From Flectobacillus roseus (GTDB lineage Bacteria; Bacteroidota; Bacteroidia; Cytophagales; Spirosomataceae): 64,000 nucleotides of DNA. The notes under the pieces are model-generated. The model was not told the origin of the DNA, searched no databases, and was given only the letters and a program-made list of their open reading frames with translations. Every line of letters begins with the position of its first letter. Within the stretch, counting starts at the first letter, position 1. Below are positions 1 through 8,691 of this stretch, one piece after another. Location of the stretch: assembly GCF_030056665.1 (NCBI RefSeq), contig NZ_JASHIG010000002.1; one strand, written 5' to 3'. The translations under genes and the position numbers were made by a program.

Positions 1-282
1 GATACGCAAGACAAGCTGATTCACCTAGCCATGAAACCAGTTCGCGAGCGATTAGCAGAGGCTTTACTGCTTTTGAAAAGTACTTATCAAGAAGAAGGTA
101 AAAATCCATTCTCTATTTCGATTTCTAGAGAAGACCTCTCGTCGATTGTTGGCACAGCCAAAGAAACGGTCATTCGCTTTTTATCAGAATTTAAAGAAGA
201 CGGCATTATTACTACGCATGGTAGTGAAATTACAATTTTGAACCCAGAGAAATTAGTAAAAATTAGCAGTATGTACGACTAA
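1..282 (+). CDS. Crp/Fnr-family transcription regulator, C-terminal part (5' end outside window)
   Basis: The frame is open to base 1, so only the last 93 residues are visible. They contain a winged helix-turn-helix: the recognition region reads SSIVGTAKETVIRFLSEF and is followed by a short wing containing GSEITILNPEKL. This tail is clearly paralogous to the end of the receiver-Crp fusion at 2014-3075 (ASIVGTATESLIRTLSEF, GSEITI). The missing N-terminus could therefore be either a plain cyclic-nucleotide-binding (CNB) domain or a receiver-CNB fusion. Members of this family bind DNA as dimers. The next gene downstream encodes an isolated CNB domain, which suggests a local group of related sensors. 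Family assignment is firm; ligand and targets are unknown. Confidence 0.85.
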   Translation, partial: DTQDKLIHLAMKPVRERLAEALLLLKSTYQEEGKNPFSISISREDLSSIVGTAKETVIRFLSEFKEDGIITTHGSEITILNPEKLVKISSMYD

Positions 283-371
283 TTTTTATGTCAGCTTGCC
301 CAGTGACTATTATCATTTCAGGGGCTTGCAATCTCGCCTAATTTAGCCAACTCATAGCAAGCAAAGAAACA

Positions 372-737
372 ATGAGAGAAACGGAACGTAAAATTTTAGC
401 GAGTGGTATAGAATTAAGTTTCAAAGAAGGTGAGTATTTGTATAGAAAAGGACAAGACGCTGAATTTGTATTTTATTTAAAAGACGGTGCTTTTGAACTC
501 CGAGACGAACACAACAAACCCATTGTTATCGATGGTTTTAGATGTTTTTTGGGTTTAGAAGAAATGCTTTCAGATAAAAAACATCGTTATGGCGTAAAGG
601 TTCTTTCTAGTGCACATGTACTAGTTTTCGAAAAATCCTTACTCAATACCCTTATTTATGAATATGAATTAGCCCAGAGATATTTCATGCTGAAAATGTG
701 TGACTATTTGGCTTTTCATGAAAAAGTATACGAATAA
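372..737 (+). CDS. Orphan cyclic nucleotide-binding (CNB/cupin-like) domain protein
   Basis: A 121-residue protein that is essentially one CNB beta-roll: FKEGEYLYRKGQDAEFVFYL near residues 17-36, then a strand DGAFELRD and the late strands VKVLSSAHVLVFEKS. No helix-turn-helix follows, so it resembles the sensor half of Crp/Fnr proteins without DNA-binding capacity. The usual phosphate-binding-cassette signature (GExAL...RSA) is not obvious, so cAMP binding should not be assumed. It lies 89 bases after the Crp/Fnr tail on the same strand and before the UspA gene. It may titrate or modulate its neighbours, which is inference. The start ATG at 372 is the first in frame and gives a sensible domain edge. 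Confidence 0.6.
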   Translation: MRETERKILASGIELSFKEGEYLYRKGQDAEFVFYLKDGAFELRDEHNKPIVIDGFRCFLGLEEMLSDKKHRYGVKVLSSAHVLVFEKSLLNTLIYEYELAQRYFMLKMCDYLAFHEKVYE

Positions 738-950
738 GCGTTGGATTCTTTTTTTTCAACCTTCACAAACTCAATTATAATTACCAGTATTTCAACAGGT
801 TGAACACAAAATCTTTTTTCAATCGTGACTGCTTTCATTTGAAAAGATGATTTTTGTCATGTTTTTAAATTCGGAAAAACTCCAACTTTACTTCATCTCT
901 AAGAGATAACCATTTTAAACTGATGTTTTTCCATTAAATCTATAAAAGTC

Positions 951-1778
951 ATGAAGAAGATACTTGTGCCCACTGATTTCTCTGAACTTTCGTTAGCAGC
1001 ATTAGACGTAGCAGCTATGTTTGCTCGCGCAACATCAGCCGAAATTGTTTTATACCATAAAGATTTTATCATATTACCCAATATTGATTTTATAGAAGCT
1101 CCTATTTCAACATATGATGTAGAAACTAACGAGGCTATCCATAATCAAACACAAAAGCAATTGGAAACTATCATCCAATCGCCTAAATATGATGGAATTA
1201 GCATTGTGATATACAATACAGATGATTACGAAGAATTAGGCGAAGCCATTTCTGAAAGAACCGATATTGACCTCATCGTGATGGGTTCGGAAGGTGCTTC
1301 AGGTTGGAAGGAGTTTTTGGAAGGTTCTAATTCAGAAAGCGTGGTAAGACATGCCAATTGTCCTGTATTGGTCATCAAGGAGCCTATATCTACATTCTAC
1401 CCACGTAAAGTAATGTTTGCTGTAGACTTCGAGACTCCATTTGATGATAAACTCATCAAAACGCTAAGTCATGAAATCGAACAAACGTATGTGGTTTATG
1501 TAAACACATCAGACGGTTTTGAAGACTCTAGAACCATCAATGAGAAGATGGCGGCTTTTGAAAAAGAGCATAATCTTACTGATCATGAATTTGTGATTTA
1601 TAACGATTATAGTGCAAGCAACGGCGTTATTCATGCGGCCGAGGATTTACAGGCAGACTTAATTGTAATGTCGACCAAAGCTCGTTCTGGTTTGAGTCAT
1701 TTCTTGTTTGGTAGCGTTACCGAAACAGTTATAAATCATTCGAGTATTCCAGTACTTGCCACTTTAGCAAAACATTAA
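951..1778 (+). CDS. Universal stress protein, tandem UspA domains
   Basis: The 275-residue cytoplasmic protein has two UspA domains (about 1-145 and 150-275). The first has the nucleotide-binding signature G-x2-G-x9-G-S in MGSEGASGWKEFLEGSNSES and the typical start KKILVPTDFSELS. The second keeps the tail SGLSHFLFGSVTETVINHSS but has lost the first glycines of the motif (STKARSG), so it may not bind ATP. Tandem Usp proteins of this kind are common in Bacteroidota and are often controlled by redox or energy-sensing Crp/Fnr regulators, which fits the neighbouring genes here. It is followed by a bidirectional hairpin at 1966-1991. Confidence 0.9.
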   Translation: MKKILVPTDFSELSLAALDVAAMFARATSAEIVLYHKDFIILPNIDFIEAPISTYDVETNEAIHNQTQKQLETIIQSPKYDGISIVIYNTDDYEELGEAISERTDIDLIVMGSEGASGWKEFLEGSNSESVVRHANCPVLVIKEPISTFYPRKVMFAVDFETPFDDKLIKTLSHEIEQTYVVYVNTSDGFEDSRTINEKMAAFEKEHNLTDHEFVIYNDYSASNGVIHAAEDLQADLIVMSTKARSGLSHFLFGSVTETVINHSSIPVLATLAKH

Positions 1779-1965
1779 TTAAACCGTTAGACTTTCTTTT
1801 TGTCGAACAAATAAGATTCCTGAAAAGGTATTTCGACAAAAACGAAAGTTACTTATATCAGGATTTTACCAACAATTTAATAGCTCAGACTTCTGAAATA
1901 TTCTTTTGAAGAATCAAAAACTGATATGCATTTTTTGAATTTATGATGTCATGAGCCATGAAAAA

Positions 1966-1991
1966 GGCGTAGAAGCTTTCGTTTCTACGCC
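1966..1991. terminator. Bidirectional terminator hairpin between UspA and the receiver-Crp gene
   Basis: GGCGTAGAA (1966-1974) pairs with TTCTACGCC (1983-1991). On the + strand it is followed by TAATTTTTT and on the - strand by TTTTTCAT, so it can end both converging genes. The stem is perfect over 9 bp with an 8-base loop. Confidence 0.8.
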
Positions 1992-2013
1992 TAATTTTTT
2001 GCTCTATGCTTTT

Positions 2014-3075
2014 CTAATTTCTCAGATTGGAAAGCTTTTTCTCATCGATAATCGTAATTTCGCTACCGCTAATTTCGATCAGTTTATCAGCTTTAAATTC
2101 ACTCAAGGTTCGAATCAGTGACTCAGTTGCAGTACCCACAATAGATGCCAAATCGTCTCTAGAAATCTTCATGGTAAATCTCGTACTCTCTTCAGCTTTA
2201 TATTTTTTCTGCAATAACAAAAGACCATCCGCTACACGCTTACGAAGCGAATTGTAGGCCATGCCTAACAAATAGGTTTCTTTATCGGCAATATTATTAG
2301 CCAGCAATTTGATAAACTTATTGGCAACTTGCTGATTTTTAGACAACAGCTCCATAAAATCCCCTCTTGGGATACCAATAATTTGAGAGTCTTCCAATGC
2401 CTCCGCAGTTTCTTGATAATCTGTATTTTCGATGATGGCAATATGTCCAAAGAAATCACCCTCATTGTACAGACCTGTCACAAACTCTTTTCCATCACGG
2501 TTGGTCTTGTAAGTCTTAATTTTTCCTGACTTCAAGAAATAAAACTTAATAGGTTCGTCACCTTCTGAATATACAATTTGTTTTTTCTTCAAAGTCGACA
2601 CCTTTCTATCTGAGGATAAATCCGTTAAGTCTCGGTATTTATTAGCCTCTGAATATAATTCTTCCAAATGTTCATGAGCCACTTTTCCTGCACCCTGTAA
2701 AAGTTGCTCGACCTTTTTCAAACGACTTTCAATAGCATTCAATAATTCTATTTCGTGAAATGGCTTTGTCAAATAGTCGTCAGCGCCCATTTCCATACCT
2801 TTTCTAAAGTCAGTACGTTCTGTTTTAGCCGTCAAGAAAATAAATGGAATACCTTGTAAATCAGGATTTTGATTAAAAATATGTAACACTCCATAACCAT
2901 CAAGCACGGGCATCATAATATCACAAATTACAATATCAGGACGATTTTGAATGGCTTTTTCAACTCCATCTTTACCGTTTACTGCGGTAACGACTTCATA
3001 GTTAGCCAATTCGAGAATCTCGGCGGTTGTTTCTCTGATGTCATCACTGTCTTCGATAAGTAATATCTTTTTCAT
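2014..3075 (-). CDS. Response regulator: receiver domain fused to Crp/Fnr CNB and helix-turn-helix
   Basis: Starting at the ATG at 3075 (MKKILLIEDSDD), which matches the beginning of receiver domains better than an upstream ATG at 3111, the protein has 353 residues. Receiver: acidic pair in IEDSDD, phospho-acceptor D52 in VICDIMMP, conserved T and K in FLTAK and LTKPF. A CNB domain follows (KKKQIVYSEGDEPIKFYFLKSG), then a winged HTH (ISRDDLASIVGTATESLIRT). Architecture predicts a phosphorylation-controlled, possibly ligand-controlled, transcription factor. The kinase at 3238-4839 lies 162 bases upstream on the same strand and is the likely partner. A TGTGGAG/CTCCACA hairpin (3171-3200) sits between them and could modulate their ratio. 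Confidence 0.9.
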   Translation of the reverse strand: MKKILLIEDSDDIRETTAEILELANYEVVTAVNGKDGVEKAIQNRPDIVICDIMMPVLDGYGVLHIFNQNPDLQGIPFIFLTAKTERTDFRKGMEMGADDYLTKPFHEIELLNAIESRLKKVEQLLQGAGKVAHEHLEELYSEANKYRDLTDLSSDRKVSTLKKKQIVYSEGDEPIKFYFLKSGKIKTYKTNRDGKEFVTGLYNEGDFFGHIAIIENTDYQETAEALEDSQIIGIPRGDFMELLSKNQQVANKFIKLLANNIADKETYLLGMAYNSLRKRVADGLLLLQKKYKAEESTRFTMKISRDDLASIVGTATESLIRTLSEFKADKLIEISGSEITIIDEKKLSNLRN

Positions 3076-3237
3076 AAAGTTTAATTGTTGTGTTAAGATA
3101 AGTTTTAACAAATGATTTATATTGAACGTTGAGGTAAAATCTGCTTTAGAGCTGAACGATGAGTTACGAATGTGGAGTTTTAGTCATCTCCCACTCCACA
3201 CGATTCTTTGATGTAAAGAGCCTAAGGAAAGGTCTAA

Positions 3238-4839
3238 TCATGCTAATTCTAACTGCACTGTTACCGTTGTTCCTTGATTGAGTTTACTTGAAATACTTAC
3301 TTTTCCTCCAAGCAACTCTGTATATTTAGCAACAATATGTAAGCCTAATCCAGTACCTTGAATATTGGTAACATTCACGCCTCTAAAGAATCGGTCAAAC
3401 AAATGTTTTTGGTCTTCCTCCGAAATACCGATTCCTTCATCTTGTACACTCAAGACAAAATGAGAAGATGATTTTTCAGTTCTAATCGTAATGCATGAAC
3501 TCTCACCTGAAAACTTAATCGCATTGGAACATAAATTGATGATGATTTTTCGCAGTAAAGATTTGTCAGTAATAAACTCGTTTTCACCCGAATGTTCAAA
3601 GCGTAAATTTTGATTTTTCTTAAGTAAATTACTTACATCGGCCAAGGTATCGTTCACCAGTTCAGGAATTTCAACTAGAGCCAAATGCGCCTCAATTTTT
3701 CCTTCTTCAAGTTTTCCAACGGATAAAAATTCTTCTAAAATATCCGTTAAATTGCTTACAGCCGACTTGATACGATGAAGGTGTTTTTCACGCTTTTCTT
3801 GCTCTTCAGTTTTGGGATATTTAGCAATGAGCGATGCTGAAGAGAGTATGGCAGTCAGTGGAGTTCTAAATTCGTGTGAAGCCATAGCAACAAAACGAGA
3901 TTTTAGTTCGCCCAATTCTTTTTCTTTACTTAAGGCCAATTCAAGTTCTTGTTTTGATTCCTCCAAATCCTTGAGCGTTTCTACCAGTGCATTCGTGCGA
4001 TTCATGACCTCCTGTTCGAGACTTTCATTGAGTTTTTTAATCTCTTGGTTTTTCAGAATCATCTCCATTTCGATTTTTTTCTTGTACGTAATATCGTTTA
4101 TAAAGGAGATAAAATACTGATTACCATTTTGTTCGAAAAAGCTCAAACTAATTTCCACCGAAAACAAAGTGCCATCTTTTTTACGAGCTTTCAAATCCAA
4201 ACCAATACCCATTGGGCGAATTTGAGGTTTGTGTAAATATTTTTCGGTATGTTGACGATGCGTCTCAGATAAGGCGGTTGGTAGCAAGGTTTCGATGGGC
4301 ATTCCAAGTAGCTCATTCGTCTCATAACCAAACAAAGCATTAGCATATCGATTAGTCAATACAATTTTGCTACTTTTATCCATCATCACGATACCCATTG
4401 CGGCATGCATGAATAAGGCCTCAAAACGCGCCTCTCCTTCCGAAAATTGAATCTGGGTATGTTTTTCAGACTGTATATCTGACAAATTTACTAACCAGTG
4501 ACCTTTGGCTGTATCAGGCTCTTGCAGTAATTTTACCCGAATGCGTCCCCAAAACTTGGTACCACTCGGACTGGTAAAACTATCGTCGATACAAAACTCC
4601 GCTGAAGTTTTTAGGTGCTCCGATACCTGAAGTTCCCATTGAATAAGGCTTTCATTGTTACGAAGACCCTCCAAGAAAAAGTCATTAGCTTGCTCCAGAT
4701 TATCTAACTCAAACATTTTCAAACCTGTTTTATTGAGATAGACAAACTTATGCGTATCTGGATTGTAGATTCCAACAAAAAGCGGGCTATTCTCCAAAGC
4801 AACGTGACAGAGTTGTTGGTCTAAGGAAGTACAGTTCAT
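3238..4839 (-). CDS. PAS-domain sensor histidine kinase
   Basis: 533 residues, no predicted membrane segment, so probably a cytoplasmic sensor. Two PAS-like regions (about 10-135 and 145-265; the second has the clear MGIVMMDKSSKIVLTNRYA and VEISLSFF signatures), a coiled linker, then HisKA with H-box FVAMASHEFRTPLTAI and HATPase with N-box INLCSNAIKFS, G1 DEGIGIS, F FDRFFRG and G2 GTGLGLHI. All catalytic boxes are intact, and there is no receiver domain of its own. It sits directly upstream of the receiver-Crp gene on the - strand and most likely phosphorylates it. What the PAS domains sense (redox, oxygen or a small ligand) cannot be told from the sequence. Confidence 0.92.
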   Translation of the reverse strand: MNCTSLDQQLCHVALENSPLFVGIYNPDTHKFVYLNKTGLKMFELDNLEQANDFFLEGLRNNESLIQWELQVSEHLKTSAEFCIDDSFTSPSGTKFWGRIRVKLLQEPDTAKGHWLVNLSDIQSEKHTQIQFSEGEARFEALFMHAAMGIVMMDKSSKIVLTNRYANALFGYETNELLGMPIETLLPTALSETHRQHTEKYLHKPQIRPMGIGLDLKARKKDGTLFSVEISLSFFEQNGNQYFISFINDITYKKKIEMEMILKNQEIKKLNESLEQEVMNRTNALVETLKDLEESKQELELALSKEKELGELKSRFVAMASHEFRTPLTAILSSASLIAKYPKTEEQEKREKHLHRIKSAVSNLTDILEEFLSVGKLEEGKIEAHLALVEIPELVNDTLADVSNLLKKNQNLRFEHSGENEFITDKSLLRKIIINLCSNAIKFSGESSCITIRTEKSSSHFVLSVQDEGIGISEEDQKHLFDRFFRGVNVTNIQGTGLGLHIVAKYTELLGGKVSISSKLNQGTTVTVQLELA

Positions 4840-5025
4840 AGGTATGATGGCTTTGTTTCGTCATAAATGATACCCTTACTTTTTGTAAATTCTTCATTTT
4901 GCGGGGAGAATCATCTGTAAGTAGGTATCTGTCAAAAATAGTGGATTTGAATAAATTGTAGTTCTTCGATTATTCAAATCATTCTGGGTAAATTTACATG
5001 ATAATGCCGATATTTTCCTGAAAAA

Positions 5026-5607
5026 ATGAAAAAAATCACCTTCTTTACTTCTTGCCTTGCAATTCTTTTAATGGGAATTCTCAGTTATTTTTTCTGGGAT
5101 GAACATCAAGAAGAAATTGCACTGATGATCAATATCAAGAAAGGTTTACCACATATTACAAAAGATAATTTTTCTAAGTCAGATTCTTGTCTGTGGCTAT
5201 GGTACTCCAATACAACACTTTATAAAGTTTGTGCAGATCAACATGGCAATACAAACATTGGATATGGTTCAAGAAATTGGAGACAAAAGTTCAAGGCAAC
5301 CCCTAGCAAGATGTACTTTTCAGACGGCGATTTTAACCTAAACGATTTCCCTGAAATCTATTTGTTCGGTCTCACACCTCATGGGTACGTGGTACAGGCC
5401 TATGAATTTCAACATGAGACTTTAAAATCCTTTGTCCTACCTCCGCTCATGGGAACTCATCAAATTGAGTATCGTGGCTGTGATACCTTATATTTTGAGA
5501 AAAACTTTTTGGTGCGTCAATTTTCAACGAATTCGGGGCAAAAAGCCTGCTATTACGAACTTATGCCTAACTTGCAGTTCGAACTTCGATTTACGAAGAC
5601 TCTTTAA
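5026..5607 (+). CDS. Unknown protein with N-terminal membrane anchor
   Basis: 193 residues. An uncleaved-looking hydrophobic N-terminus (FFTSCLAILLMGILSYFFW, about residues 5-23) is followed by a soluble, aromatic-rich region with no motif I recognise. It may be anchored facing the periplasm. A cysteine in the hydrophobic stretch (TSC) lacks the spacing of a good lipobox. The gene is followed after 17 bases by a GNAT gene on the same strand, so the two are probably co-transcribed, ending at the hairpin at 6145-6180. Confidence 0.6.
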   Translation: MKKITFFTSCLAILLMGILSYFFWDEHQEEIALMINIKKGLPHITKDNFSKSDSCLWLWYSNTTLYKVCADQHGNTNIGYGSRNWRQKFKATPSKMYFSDGDFNLNDFPEIYLFGLTPHGYVVQAYEFQHETLKSFVLPPLMGTHQIEYRGCDTLYFEKNFLVRQFSTNSGQKACYYELMPNLQFELRFTKTL

Positions 5608-5624
5608 TTACTTCATCAAGATTT

Positions 5625-6140
5625 ATGAATTACCAAATTAGAAAAGCAAATTTGGAAGACAGTGAATGCCTCTCCGCACTTTGCAAAAGTATTTACGTTG
5701 AACATTATCTTCATTTATGGCTTGAGGGAGGAAAAGAATGGTATCTTGAGAAATCCTATGCCGAACAGGTTATTTTATCCGAAATAGCGTATCCTAATTC
5801 AGATTATTTTCTTCTTTTGGTCGACACCATACCTGTGGGATATTTGAAGGTAAACTATGATTATTCAGAAAAGAAAAGCGCTTTAGAGGTAGAAAGAATC
5901 TATTTTTATCAATCACACAAAGGACTTGGACTAGGTCGTAAACTGATAGAGTTTGCTTTTGAGTTAGCTCAACAACGAGGAAAAGAAAGTGTCATTCTGA
6001 AAGCTATGGATAGTAGTGTAGATGCCATTGGCTTTTATCATAAAATCGGTTTCCTACAAATTGGCACACTTGTTTTAGAAGGTTTTGAATTGATGAAACC
6101 AGAATTCAGAGGAATGGTTATTTTAGAATATTGTCTTTAA
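5625..6140 (+). CDS. GNAT-family N-acetyltransferase
   Basis: 171 residues with the GNAT fold order: N-terminal IRKANLEDSECLSALC, beta4 LEVERIYFYQSHKGLGLGRKLI, whose Q/R-x-x-G-x-G/A motif is represented by HKGLGLGRK (acetyl-CoA pyrophosphate binding), then KESVILKAMDSSVDAIGFYHKIGF, typical of motif B. It transfers an acetyl group from acetyl-CoA to an amine; the substrate is unknown. It is the second gene of a probable two-gene unit with the membrane protein at 5026. Confidence 0.88.
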   Translation: MNYQIRKANLEDSECLSALCKSIYVEHYLHLWLEGGKEWYLEKSYAEQVILSEIAYPNSDYFLLLVDTIPVGYLKVNYDYSEKKSALEVERIYFYQSHKGLGLGRKLIEFAFELAQQRGKESVILKAMDSSVDAIGFYHKIGFLQIGTLVLEGFELMKPEFRGMVILEYCL

Positions 6141-6144
6141 TAGA

Positions 6145-6180
6145 AAACCCTTGCTATACTTAGCGTATTGGCAAGGGTTT
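6145..6180. terminator. Terminator hairpin between convergent genes
   Basis: AAACCCTTGC (6145-6154) pairs with GCAAGGGTTT (6171-6180), a 10-bp perfect stem, followed by GTGTTTTATTT on the + strand. On the - strand the hairpin is followed by TCTATTAAAG. It lies 5 bases after the GNAT stop and 6 bases before the end of the DUF1801 gene. Confidence 0.75.
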
Positions 6181-6185
6181 GTGTT

Positions 6186-6542
6186 TTATTTACTCCTATT
6201 TTCCTCTAGTCTGTAAGTTACCATTTTTTGAATCAAATCAAAAGGAATCTCCTGATTTAAAGGAAATTGTATGGAACCCTTAGCCCATTTATAAGGCCCT
6301 AACTCTGATTCAAAATGTTTTATTCCTGAGCCTGTCGGATAAAATCCTATATGATTTTTATAGGCGGCAAAATAGACCAATACGCCTTTGTACTTGTATG
6401 CGGGCATATTGTAGCTAATGCACTCCTGAGCCTCTGGGGCAGTTTCTTTGATTAAATCTCGAATTTGACCTACAATTAGTTGAACCTCCTCAGGAAAGTT
6501 TGATTCGTACTCGTCTACGCTTAAGAACTTATGCTTTTCCAT
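6186..6542 (-). CDS. DUF1801 (YdhG-like) protein
   Basis: 118 residues matching the DUF1801/YdhG family: an N-terminal helix (VDEYESNFPEEVQLIVGQIRDLIK), the conserved APEAQECISYNMPAYKYKGVLVYFAAYKNHIGF core (about 36-68), and a C-terminal FDLIQKMVTYRLEE. The family is sometimes linked to intracellular iron handling by analogy with frataxin-like folds, but the function of this member is not known. Its start overlaps the end of the DoxX gene by 14 bases, indicating translational coupling. Confidence 0.82.
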   Translation of the reverse strand: MEKHKFLSVDEYESNFPEEVQLIVGQIRDLIKETAPEAQECISYNMPAYKYKGVLVYFAAYKNHIGFYPTGSGIKHFESELGPYKWAKGSIQFPLNQEIPFDLIQKMVTYRLEENRSK

Positions 6543-6900
6543 CTTCCAGTTTGTGGTAGTAAAAATAAGAAACCAACAAAATAGCTAGAACGATCAAAGG
6601 GAAAAACGCTTCACCGCCTATGCCATCCACCGCGGCATGACTAATACTGGCAAAAAGGAAGTCAAAAACAAAACCTGCATAAGCCCATTCTTTTAATCGC
6701 TTGGGGACTTTTGGAATAATCAGTGCCAAAGTTCCTAAAACTTTGAATACGACTAGGGCATTTCCAAAATACTCAGGATAGCCCAAATGTTTGATTCCTT
6801 CCTTCGCCAATTCGGTTTGAGAAGTTAGCGCTGGCATAACTCCTTCAAATAGAAAAATTAAGGTAGTGGTAACCCAGAAAATAATTTTGTCTTTTTTCAT
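6529..6900 (-). CDS. DoxX-like small membrane protein
   Basis: 123 residues with four predicted membrane helices (about 8-25, 45-63, 72-90, 98-115). The sequence has the DoxX-like features GIKHLGYPEYFGNALVVFKVLG and PKRLKEWAYAGFVFDF. DoxX-like proteins are inner-membrane proteins of mostly unknown function, often next to redox or stress genes. It is the first gene of the pair with DUF1801 (14-base overlap). The divergent GlxA-type regulator and the VOC gene nearby suggest a stress-linked accessory cluster, which is inference. Confidence 0.82.
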   Translation of the reverse strand: MKKDKIIFWVTTTLIFLFEGVMPALTSQTELAKEGIKHLGYPEYFGNALVVFKVLGTLALIIPKVPKRLKEWAYAGFVFDFLFASISHAAVDGIGGEAFFPLIVLAILLVSYFYYHKLEDGKA

Positions 6901-7058
6901 GTTAAATAAAGAGAAATTAAGTGTTTATGCGGTATTGCGAGTTAGTAATATACGAAGAATTTCAATCTATTTCGGTTTGGAGATTTCGGAAATTTGGGAA
7001 AATACCTAATTCCTGAATAAAGAGGTAAATTATCCCCTTTTTTCCTATCCCCTATCAA

Positions 7059-7472
7059 TTACTGTTTCATTGCTAAAAACTCCTCCATATCCATCCAGCC
7101 AATTTCCCAAATATGCCCATCGAGGTCATTATAGGCGCGACCGTACATAAAGCCGTAATCTTGTGCTGGTCGAGCTTCTGTTCCTCCTGCGGCCAAGGCT
7201 TTTTCCAAAATAGTGTCAACCTCCTCTCTACTTTCTGTATCCAGCGCAATCAGAATCTGAGAAGTTTCGTGTGCATTAGGAATCTGCTTTGGTGTAAAAG
7301 TCTGAAATCTAGCTTCTTCCAACAACATTACAAAAATATTTTCAGAAATAATCATGCAAGTAGCCTGATCGTCAGTAAACTGAGGGTTAAATGTGTATCC
7401 GATTTGGGTAAAAAACTCAATTGATTTTTGGAGATTTTTTACTGGTAGATTTAAAAAGATTTTAGAAGCCAT
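7059..7472 (-). CDS. VOC (glyoxalase/bleomycin-resistance fold) protein
   Basis: 137 residues with the paired beta-alpha-beta-beta-beta modules of the VOC superfamily: KIFLNLPVKNLQKSIEFFTQIGYTF at the start, FVMLLEEARFQ in the middle, and the second module ending in GFMYGRAYNDLDGHIWEIGWMD, where D-x-DGHIWE carries the usual metal-ligand Glu. This subtype is widespread and annotated only as lactoylglutathione-lyase-like; the substrate is unknown. The gene is divergent from the GlxA-like regulator at 7653, with promoter boxes for both directions in the 180-base gap. Confidence 0.85.
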   Translation of the reverse strand: MASKIFLNLPVKNLQKSIEFFTQIGYTFNPQFTDDQATCMIISENIFVMLLEEARFQTFTPKQIPNAHETSQILIALDTESREEVDTILEKALAAGGTEARPAQDYGFMYGRAYNDLDGHIWEIGWMDMEEFLAMKQ

Positions 7473-7530
7473 ACGATTTTTGTTTTTGAATATGTTTTAT
7501 CAGAAAACTTAAATTTCTTTTCTTTTTTGA

Positions 7531-7538
7531 CAAAATTA
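7531..7538 (-). promoter_or_regulatory. Predicted -7 box for the VOC gene
   Basis: CAAAATTA on the + strand reads TAATTTTG on the - strand, a perfect match to the Bacteroidota -7 consensus TAnnTTTG, 59 bases upstream of the VOC start codon. Confidence 0.5.
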
Positions 7539-7584
7539 GCGACTACAAAATTTAGCCATATATAGTAAATACGACAAAAAAAAG

Positions 7585-7616
7585 GTTGTTTACGACAACA
7601 TTAATTTTTACATTTG
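7585..7616 (+). promoter_or_regulatory. Predicted promoter and palindromic operator of the GlxA-type gene
   Basis: TACATTTG (7609-7616) fits the TAnnTTTG -7 box, 36 bases before the ATG. Immediately upstream, GTTGTTTACGACAAC (about 7584-7598) is an imperfect palindrome with 5-bp arms, and ACGACAA is also present near 7571. The position over the -33 region fits an operator, possibly for autoregulation. Confidence 0.45.
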
Positions 7617-7652
7617 TAAGTAAACAAAAACCTTACTTTAAACCTAAACATC

Positions 7653-8630
7653 ATGAAAAAAGTAGCCATTCTTGTGCCAGAAACTGCTGTAATAGAAGCA
7701 GTTGCCGACCCTCGCTATATTCTACTTGCTGTTAATCAATTTCTTTCTCAGGCAGGTCAGCCACCCTTGTTTGAGGTGCAGTTAGTCGGACAAAGCAAAG
7801 AAGTGAGAGTAGCCAATGGCGTGTTTTCCATACATACCGATGCCTTAATCGAAGATGCCCAAAAACCTGACTTAATTATCATTCCAGCATTGAGTGGAAA
7901 CTTGCAGGATGCTATTTCTCTTAATCAATCCTTTTTACCTTGGATTCGCCAAAACTATCAGGAAGGTACCGAGGTGGCAAGTTTGTGTTTGGGAGCATTT
8001 TTATTGGCATCAACAGGGCTTCTCAATGGCAAATCTTGTTCAACGCATTGGCTATTTGCTAACGATTTCAGAACCATGTTTCCTGAGGTAACCTTGATGG
8101 ACAATCGAATAATTACAGAACAAAACGGTCTTTATTCGAGCGGGGGCGCCAACTCGTATTGGAACCTTTTATTGCATTTAGTCGAAAAGTATAGCAGTCG
8201 AGAATTAGCAGTGTTGGCGTCTAAATTTTTTGTCTTGGATATCAATCGTAAAAGTCAGTCCTCTTTCAGCATTTTTCATGGACAAAAAATGCACGACGAT
8301 ACCGTCATAAAGTCAGTACAAGAATTTATTGAGGAGCATTTCGAAAAAAGAATTACGATTGAAGAATTAGCGGCTCAACACAACCTCGGTCGACGGACTT
8401 TTGAAAGAAGATTTAAAAAAGCCACCAATAATTCAGTAATCGAATACGTCCAGAGGGTAAGAATAGAAGCAGCAAAAAAAGCCTTAGAAAGTGGTCAAAA
8501 AACTATTACCGAAGTAATTTTTGACGTTGGCTACAGCGACACGAAGGCATTCAGAGATGTTTTCAAAAAGATTACTGGGCTGTCGCCAACGGATTATAAA
8601 CAACGATATGAAAAAATAGGCATTGAATAA
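7653..8630 (+). CDS. GlxA-family transcription regulator (DJ-1/PfpI domain + AraC HTH)
   Basis: 325 residues. The N-terminal half (about 1-190) is a DJ-1/PfpI-like domain with the nucleophile-elbow-like segment VASLCLGAFLLASTGLL. The C-terminal half (about 215-320) is a double HTH of the AraC/XylS type with RRTFERRFKKAT and the signature IIFDVGYSDTKAFRDVFKKITGLSPTDY region near the end. GlxA-type regulators sense small metabolites or reactive carbonyls through the DJ-1-like domain in a way that is not fully understood. It is divergent from the VOC/DoxX/DUF1801 genes, which are plausible targets. A hairpin at 8636-8672 terminates it. Confidence 0.9.
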   Translation: MKKVAILVPETAVIEAVADPRYILLAVNQFLSQAGQPPLFEVQLVGQSKEVRVANGVFSIHTDALIEDAQKPDLIIIPALSGNLQDAISLNQSFLPWIRQNYQEGTEVASLCLGAFLLASTGLLNGKSCSTHWLFANDFRTMFPEVTLMDNRIITEQNGLYSSGGANSYWNLLLHLVEKYSSRELAVLASKFFVLDINRKSQSSFSIFHGQKMHDDTVIKSVQEFIEEHFEKRITIEELAAQHNLGRRTFERRFKKATNNSVIEYVQRVRIEAAKKALESGQKTITEVIFDVGYSDTKAFRDVFKKITGLSPTDYKQRYEKIGIE

Positions 8631-8635
8631 CTGTC

Positions 8636-8672
8636 TCAGTATGAAGAAACCACGCTGGTATCTTCATACTGA
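8636..8672. terminator. Terminator hairpin between convergent genes
   Basis: TCAGTATGAAGA (8636-8647) pairs with TCTTCATACTGA (8661-8672), a 12-bp perfect stem between the stop codons of the GlxA-like gene and the alpha/beta hydrolase. Confidence 0.75.
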
Positions 8673-8691
8673 AACTTTATAGCATCAACTT

